Origin: Theristus sp. LFF4_11
Taxonomy: Eukaryota > Nematoda > Chromadorea > Monhysterida > Xyalidae
Assembly: GCA_030248135.1 (NCBI GenBank)
Contig: JASANC010004490.1
Span: 1 to 64,000 of the forward strand
Reading direction: 5' to 3'
DNA: 64,000 bases
The translations under genes were made by a program, and so were the position numbers. The notes beneath the pieces are model-generated. The model had not been told where the DNA came from, did no database searches, and saw nothing but the letters and a program-made list of their open reading frames with translations. Position 1 is the stretch's first letter, and every line of letters starts with the position of its first letter. This document shows positions 58,824 to 64,000 of the stretch, piece after piece.

Positions 58824-59912
58824 CTGTGCAACAGCGCAAAGAAAACGATTTCGTTTCGCTCACAGCTACCCGACAGATGAAAATGCCCAGAAAGTGTGCA
58901 ATTCAAACTTAGAACGCGATACAGTGCAGCAACGCACTTTCGGGTGTTCACTGAAGTTGCGCAGTTCGTTGCGTTTTCTGAGTGCGTCGTCAATGATGAT
59001 TGCTTGCCGTGCACCACTGGTCGGTTGACGCTCACTGGTGCACGCAGCAGGTGCACTGCACGGCTCGGATGGTGCGTGTTGTATTATTGGCGCCACAGAG
59101 GCTGTACGGCGCAGCAACGGTGGCAAACGCCACGGCATTGCCAATGGGCGGGAGTGGCCACGTTCAACAAATCAACACAAATGCCTCATCACTGTTGCTT
59201 TTGGAAACAATGGTTTTAGTGTTCATGAAACCACATAGCGTCACAATCATGCGATGCAAGGCATTCTGATTTCTTGAAACCAACCGCTCCCTGTTGTTCA
59301 GGCACAGGCGCACAGTTGGTGGTGGCAGCAGCAGCGGTCTGCGCTTGTCCTCCTACTGACATTTTTGGCAGACGCAAGACCAAAATACTCCAAAACACTG
59401 TGTGTGGCTTTAAAAAATCACAAACAAATAGCAGATTCTGCGTTCATCGCCTGCGCGAGCAAGAAGTCTTATTCCCATCAAGACAGTGCTACTTGCTTGG
59501 TTACTATGGTTAACATTAAGCAGCGCCAAGCGACCTGATTAAAATTCAAACGTGTATCCCTTGACAACAAAACAATTCGACAGCTATTATTGTTTATTTG
59601 GCATTTCGCAGATAATCTCCAGTTCCATGCATAACAATTCGAGAAAACCAAAAGAATGAGGATGAAAGGATGACTACAACTAGTACAGCACAAACATAAC
59701 CAATCCTGTTTGATTTTTTTAGGTTGATGGGTAAAATGATAAATTCACATCCAGCTAAATCAAAATAGAAAACTGGTGATAATCCAGAAATACGACCGCA
59801 AAGACCATATCTTTAAAAATTTCAACAGAGCAAATGCACGCGAACACAAAGAGCATTATAAAAAGTTCATCAGATTTATGAATTATCTGAGCAGTATTTC
59901 CTTTTATCGAGT

Positions 59913-62900
59913 TCACAAACGCAAAGCTTTCAGCTTTTCCATGGCCGCATTGCGGAAAGAGTGCCGTTTGGACAGGTCGTTCTGGTTGTGGTCACTGACA
60001 CCTGGCATGCCGTTTGGAAAGCGCTCAGCGAAGATTTCAGGGTATTCATTTTGGAACTGCAATACAGGAAATAGGAATACCATTCATTAGTAACAAAATG
60101 AAAGTGGAGAGCATTTAAAAAACTGAGCAAACAGCGCGATTACTTTGAGCAGCTGTTTTTGCTTCGCACGAGCGTGCAGTTTCGTGTCTGCGAGCAGCGC
60201 AGCGAGCAGCTGCCTCAGTGCGTTCGTCTGTTCGACCGTTCGCTGACGCTCAAACTCTCGGTTGGTGATCCGTTCACAGAACTGCACCGCGTTCTCCGAT
60301 TCGGTGCTTGAGCAAGTTGACGATGTGCCACCACTGCTGACCTGTGCATTGAAACTGTATATCACCAACTTTCACCAGATATGTGATGTCGCCGTTTGGC
60401 CTCACTGCTTCTTTGGTTACAGTGATATGCGACGCAGGGCGGTGCATGGTGTGTGGCTGTGGCAGGCTAAGCTACCTGTCGGGTATTGGCTGTTGGCGCT
60501 TGTTAGCGTTGTTGGCGCATGTTGGATGTTAGCGTTGTTCTGGTTATGTTCGGGGCCACTCTTATTGTTATTTTTTATCTTGGTTTTCTTGTTGGTACTG
60601 GTTGAAGTAACTCGGTAACGGTGTTGAGAGGTGGCCAACGGAGTGAAAAAGAAAGTTGAGAATTTGTGGATAGCATCAATCGCAACAGACGATCAGCAAT
60701 AACGTTACAAAGGAACCCAATCTGCTAATCGTGCATTTGTGAAGTAAACGCAGGAGCACACTTCCGAGCGCCTCTGATCTTTACATCAGCGTTCGAGGCC
60801 GGGCCGAAGTTCGAAAGGACGTTGGATTGAAACCATTTCACCGGGGTAGTACACTTCAGATAAGTTCATCCCATTCAATGCAGATTGATCAATTCATGAA
60901 TATGACAGCGCAACGTCCCAAAGCGCAAATCTGTGGTCGTCGTCTGCATACTAGTGCGTGAGTGGTGCAAGAGCTTCTGCAGTGACAAATGTCGCAGTGC
61001 GACAACACAGCGCCAGCAAGCCCACTGCGCTCACGTGTCGTGGTCGGCCGAGGCGCGTCTGTCGTGCAACGAGCGCCGCGAGCTCAGCGCCAACGTTGAA
61101 CAGTTCACGTTCGTGGTCCATCAGTGTCACCATCAGCCGGAGGCACACCGACGGCGGACACTCAGCACCCCGCCGCACGACACACTCCGTGAAGTCCTCA
61201 AGCACCTGCACATGCGAAATGCAGCCGAGCACATGCGCATTCAAGTGCACCACGAACGTTTGGTAAGATCCAGTACTTGCAGTTGCAGTTTTGTTCAATT
61301 TGTGCCCGCTGAATCACCCGTCGCAAAAGAAATGTTTTATAAAAATACATTTTTCATACAGGCTGGCCGAAAAAAAGTACCCGGTTTCAAACTACTTTCA
61401 CCAGCGTGTGGTAGTGAAAGAATTTCAGCTGAAATTTTCAGTACTGATAGAACACATCATGGAATTTTTCGGACATTTTTTTGGTGATGGTTCTCTGCAT
61501 TTCGGCCTGGCCAACATCATATGCAGAAGAGGGGTGGCCTCAACAGTGATGTGCCCCTCCTAAACAAATTTTCACCGAGAATCTCACAACGCATCATTCA
61601 TTGCTCATAGACGTCTTCACCATCAAGCTTCTCATCTGGCAGTGGGTTGATCGTCTTCGCCTCTTCTTCTTCATCGTCTTCTGCCAATTGCCGTCGACTT
61701 AAAAGCTGCTCAATGTGCGCGCCATTGTTCTCAATGATAGCGTCCATTCGATGCTGATGCTGGAAACTGAGCAGCACTTTCTACCGCAGTCAGAGTCGAT
61801 CTGGCGAACTGCAAAACGAATGCTCGTCTTCAAATCTTCAACGTTGGTTCACGTTGATTCACACAAGACGAGCTGCTCCACACATGCCCCCAGGACCACA
61901 ACGTCGAACTGCGGCAGAAAGTTGCTAACAAGTTTCCAGCATCGAATGGACGCTATCATTGAGAACATGGCGCGCACATTGAGCAGCTTTTAAGTCAACG
62001 GCAATTGGCAGAAGACGATGAAGAAGAAGAGGACGAAGACGATCAACCACTGCCAGATGAGAAGCTTGATGGTGAAGACGTCTATGAGCAATGAATGATG
62101 CGTTGTTAGATTCTCGGTGAAAATTTGTTTTTGCGTGAAAAGGTCGATTTTTCAAACATTACGCTGTGAAACTGAATTTACTTGACTAAACCAAAAAACT
62201 TACAAGAATAATTCAATGATGTTTACTATCAGCGCTGAAAAGGTCAGCTCATAAGGGCTCACCAGACGCCAGTGAGAGCAGTTTGAAACCGGATACATTT
62301 GTTGGCGCACATTGTATTTATGGGTTTACTATACCAACGTTTACGCACACGATATCGGTTGGCAGAGACCGTTGCATGTTTGTTGCGTGTCAGCTTGAGA
62401 CAATGGTTGTTTGCGACACGATGCATGAAACGCAGCAAGTAGTGCAGCCAGTGGCGTGTCTGCACAGGCAGCAGCAGCAACGCGTAGCGCAGCGCGCGCA
62501 CCGCCAGCACGCTCGAATCATCTGCGTGCAACGAACATCAGTGCAGCTGCGAGTCTTTGCAAAACCATGCATCTCGACAGTAAAAATTGATTGCACATGA
62601 AATTGATCCAGATGGACTGTAGCTAGCCAACGGGTAAATGGTTTGGGCTAAAATTTTAATCACGCAACACCCATGCCATAACTTTACATTTTTGTGCTAA
62701 AATTTCAGACGAATTTGTCCACCCAATAATTAATGCAAAAAGAGCATGTGAAAACGTGAAAAAAATTGAATTTTCGCGCCAAATACAGTGCTTAGCACAC
62801 CTCCACCATTCAGCGCTCAAGAAGTTGTTTCAGCTTTTTGCTGTGACTTTTTGTTTCTTTTTTTCAAAAAGAACAATTGCTGGTTTTCTGCTGATGATGA

Positions 62901-64000
62901 AAAGATTGGCCGACCAGAGCTCGTTTTTCTGTGATAAACATTTCTAATTTCACAGAAATTCGCGCGCTACAAACAAAAAAGTTCAGGCATTTTGAGCCAG
63001 GTCGATGCTGCGCAAATCAAAGTGTACACGAAACTCATGAATAACTGTTGTTGTGCTTTTTGTTTGTTCGTATGCAAAAACACAGAACACCAGCTGCTCA
63101 GTGGTCTAGTCCGTTTTTCACAAAATGCCGCGAAACCAAAAAAATCGGTGGCATGGCTGCTGCAACAACAAAAACAGTGATTTCAGAGAAAATTATGCCA
63201 GAAAAAATATAAAAAAACAATGGACGTAAACCAGCCGGCGTACTGCATTTGGCGCGAAAATTCAATTTATTTTCGCGTTTTCACTATTTCGTTTCGTATT
63301 CATTATAGGGTGGAATTCGTCTGAAACTTTACCACAAAAAATGAGAAGTTAGATATATGTGATGCTTTGTTAAAACTTCAGCCCAAACCATCCACCCGTT
63401 GGCGAGCTGAAGCCGATTATTAACGTGTAGTTTTTTGATCACCCTGTTACAAGCATGGTAATGCTGCTACAGAGCCACGCACATACACGCACGCACTGTT
63501 ACGACATCGTATTGTGCATGAGTGTGTGCGTTTGTCGCGGTGCACACAGCACTTGAGCAGACGCCAACCTGCAGCAGTGATCGCGAGCGCCGTGTCAGAG
63601 GAGCGAGAGAGCGAATTGAGTGAGCTGAGTGAGCCGAACGGGGAAAGCATGATGCTGCTGGAGGCACACGACGAGCGACAGCCGGGCAGCTGCTGCAGAG
63701 AGCCGGCGGCGCCAGCGCCAAGTTGGCACAGCTGCAGCAAGCGAGTGCACGCGCTCGTTACACAAAGCACAAGCGCCACGTGGACACACAGAACAGCCGT
63801 GAGCACCCACCAAATTGTCGACCATCAGTTCGTCGCAGTCGTTCACGGCGAGACTGTGATGCTTGGCTGATGTCGCCGGCGACAACGCACGCCGCTCGTG
63901 CTGCCTGTACGCACGTCCACTGCCGTAGCGCACGCCAAACTGTCTGCACACAACAACACCGTGTTTCTTGCCATCGAACCATGCAACACTTCCGCGTTCA
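59913..64000 (-). CDS. DEPDC1: DEPDC1-type protein, C-terminal part; gene continues off the right edge
   Basis: DEPDC1/1B and nematode LET-99 relatives carry a DEP and a RhoGAP-like domain and act in mitosis and cortical signalling. Exons visible on the minus strand: 62521-62371 (RALRYALLLLPVQTRHWL, LLRFMHRVAN, matching the ...LLLPP.NRRKLQLLMRM.. helix of the RhoGAP-like domain); about 61290-61035 (TFVVHLNAHVLGC and CLRLMVTLMDHERELFNV, matching the ..RLVSFLMDH..EIL.. segment); 60341-60144 (FCERITNREFERQRTVEQTN); 60056-59913 (FQNEYPEIFAERFP, then a basic tail and stop). The last two match the DEPDC1 C-terminus closely and join in phase. An open exon from the window edge to 63811 may belong to the same gene. 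The DEP domain is not in view. Introns hold a foldback element and an inverted coding duplicate. Confidence 0.72.
61562..62135. repeat. Inverted duplication of a coding-like exon inside a DEPDC1 intron
   Basis: Bases 61562-61770 read on the minus strand encode MDAIIENNGAHIEQLL, an acidic EDDEEEEA patch and LDGEDVYEQ before a stop, after a CTCAG acceptor. Bases 61925-62135 are the same sequence on the plus strand, with a one-base loss that breaks the frame. The arms begin and end at AAACAAATTTTCACCGAGAAT. The spacer is about 155 bases. Confidence 0.7.
62621..63407. mobile_element. Inverted-repeat (foldback-type) element in a DEPDC1 intron
   Basis: AGCTAGCCAACGGGTAAATG at the left and the inverse CATCCACCCGTTGGCGAGCT at the right begin arms of about 190 bases, sharing TTTCAGACGAAT and TTGAATTTTCGCGCCAAAT. 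The spacer of about 400 bases is non-coding. Confidence 0.7.

Noticed and set aside
60740..60850. tRNA-like GTTCGA motif region
   Set aside because: No A box at the right distance and no cloverleaf could be drawn.
61340..61560. Possible Tc1/mariner terminus (CAGGCTGGCCGAAAAAAAG)
   Set aside because: No matching inverted end was found nearby, so an element could not be delimited.
63447..63806. 120-codon minus-strand ORF, Leu/Ser/Cys-rich
   Set aside because: Several frames of this GC-rich patch are open together; composition explains it better than coding.

Overview
This is a eukaryotic window with spliced genes, short introns (many under 100 nt, some near 40), TTTCAG-like 3' splice sites and many small transposable elements. 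The clearest clue to the organism is a complete cuticlin (ZP-domain cuticle protein) at 40.0-43.6 kb, a family typical of nematodes. Several neighbours (NSUN6, CIP2A, AKAP17A, a RAB40 fragment) are, as far as I know, absent from or hard to find in Caenorhabditis. I infer a nematode or close relative from an early-branching lineage, but I could not test this.

Layout. 0-7.3 kb: the 3' part of a long retroelement, with a hairpin-rich leader, a single 1,599-codon ORF ending in a CCHC zinc knuckle, then a polypurine tract and a putative 3' LTR. 7.3-17.7 kb: a transposon-rich tract with several copies of one inverted-repeat family, one of them split by a 1.2-kb foldback element with a 9-bp target duplication, plus long G/C runs, a tRNA-derived SINE and a broken RAB40 N-terminal fragment. 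17.9-37 kb: four co-oriented, closely packed genes (CIP2A, AKAP17A, TELO2, NSUN6), whose exons I could join in frame. 40-43.6 kb: the cuticlin gene. 45-45.8 kb: a minus-strand multipass membrane protein. 46-52 kb: no convincing genes, several MITEs and a second SINE. 52.4-54.8 kb: a scramblase-like gene. 55.4-56.5 kb (minus): a CLIC/EXC-4-type protein. 59.9-64 kb (minus): the 3' part of a DEPDC1-type gene that runs off the window.

How the genes work together. CIP2A (PP2A inhibitor and mitotic DNA-break tether), TELO2 (PIKK maturation), NSUN6 (tRNA m5C72) and AKAP17A (splicing-associated PKA anchor) are housekeeping genes. Their tight spacing (about 270 bp and 150 bp for two of the three gaps) raises the possibility of polycistronic transcription. 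Exon joins come from reading-frame phase, splice dinucleotides and remembered family similarity, not from any alignment run here.
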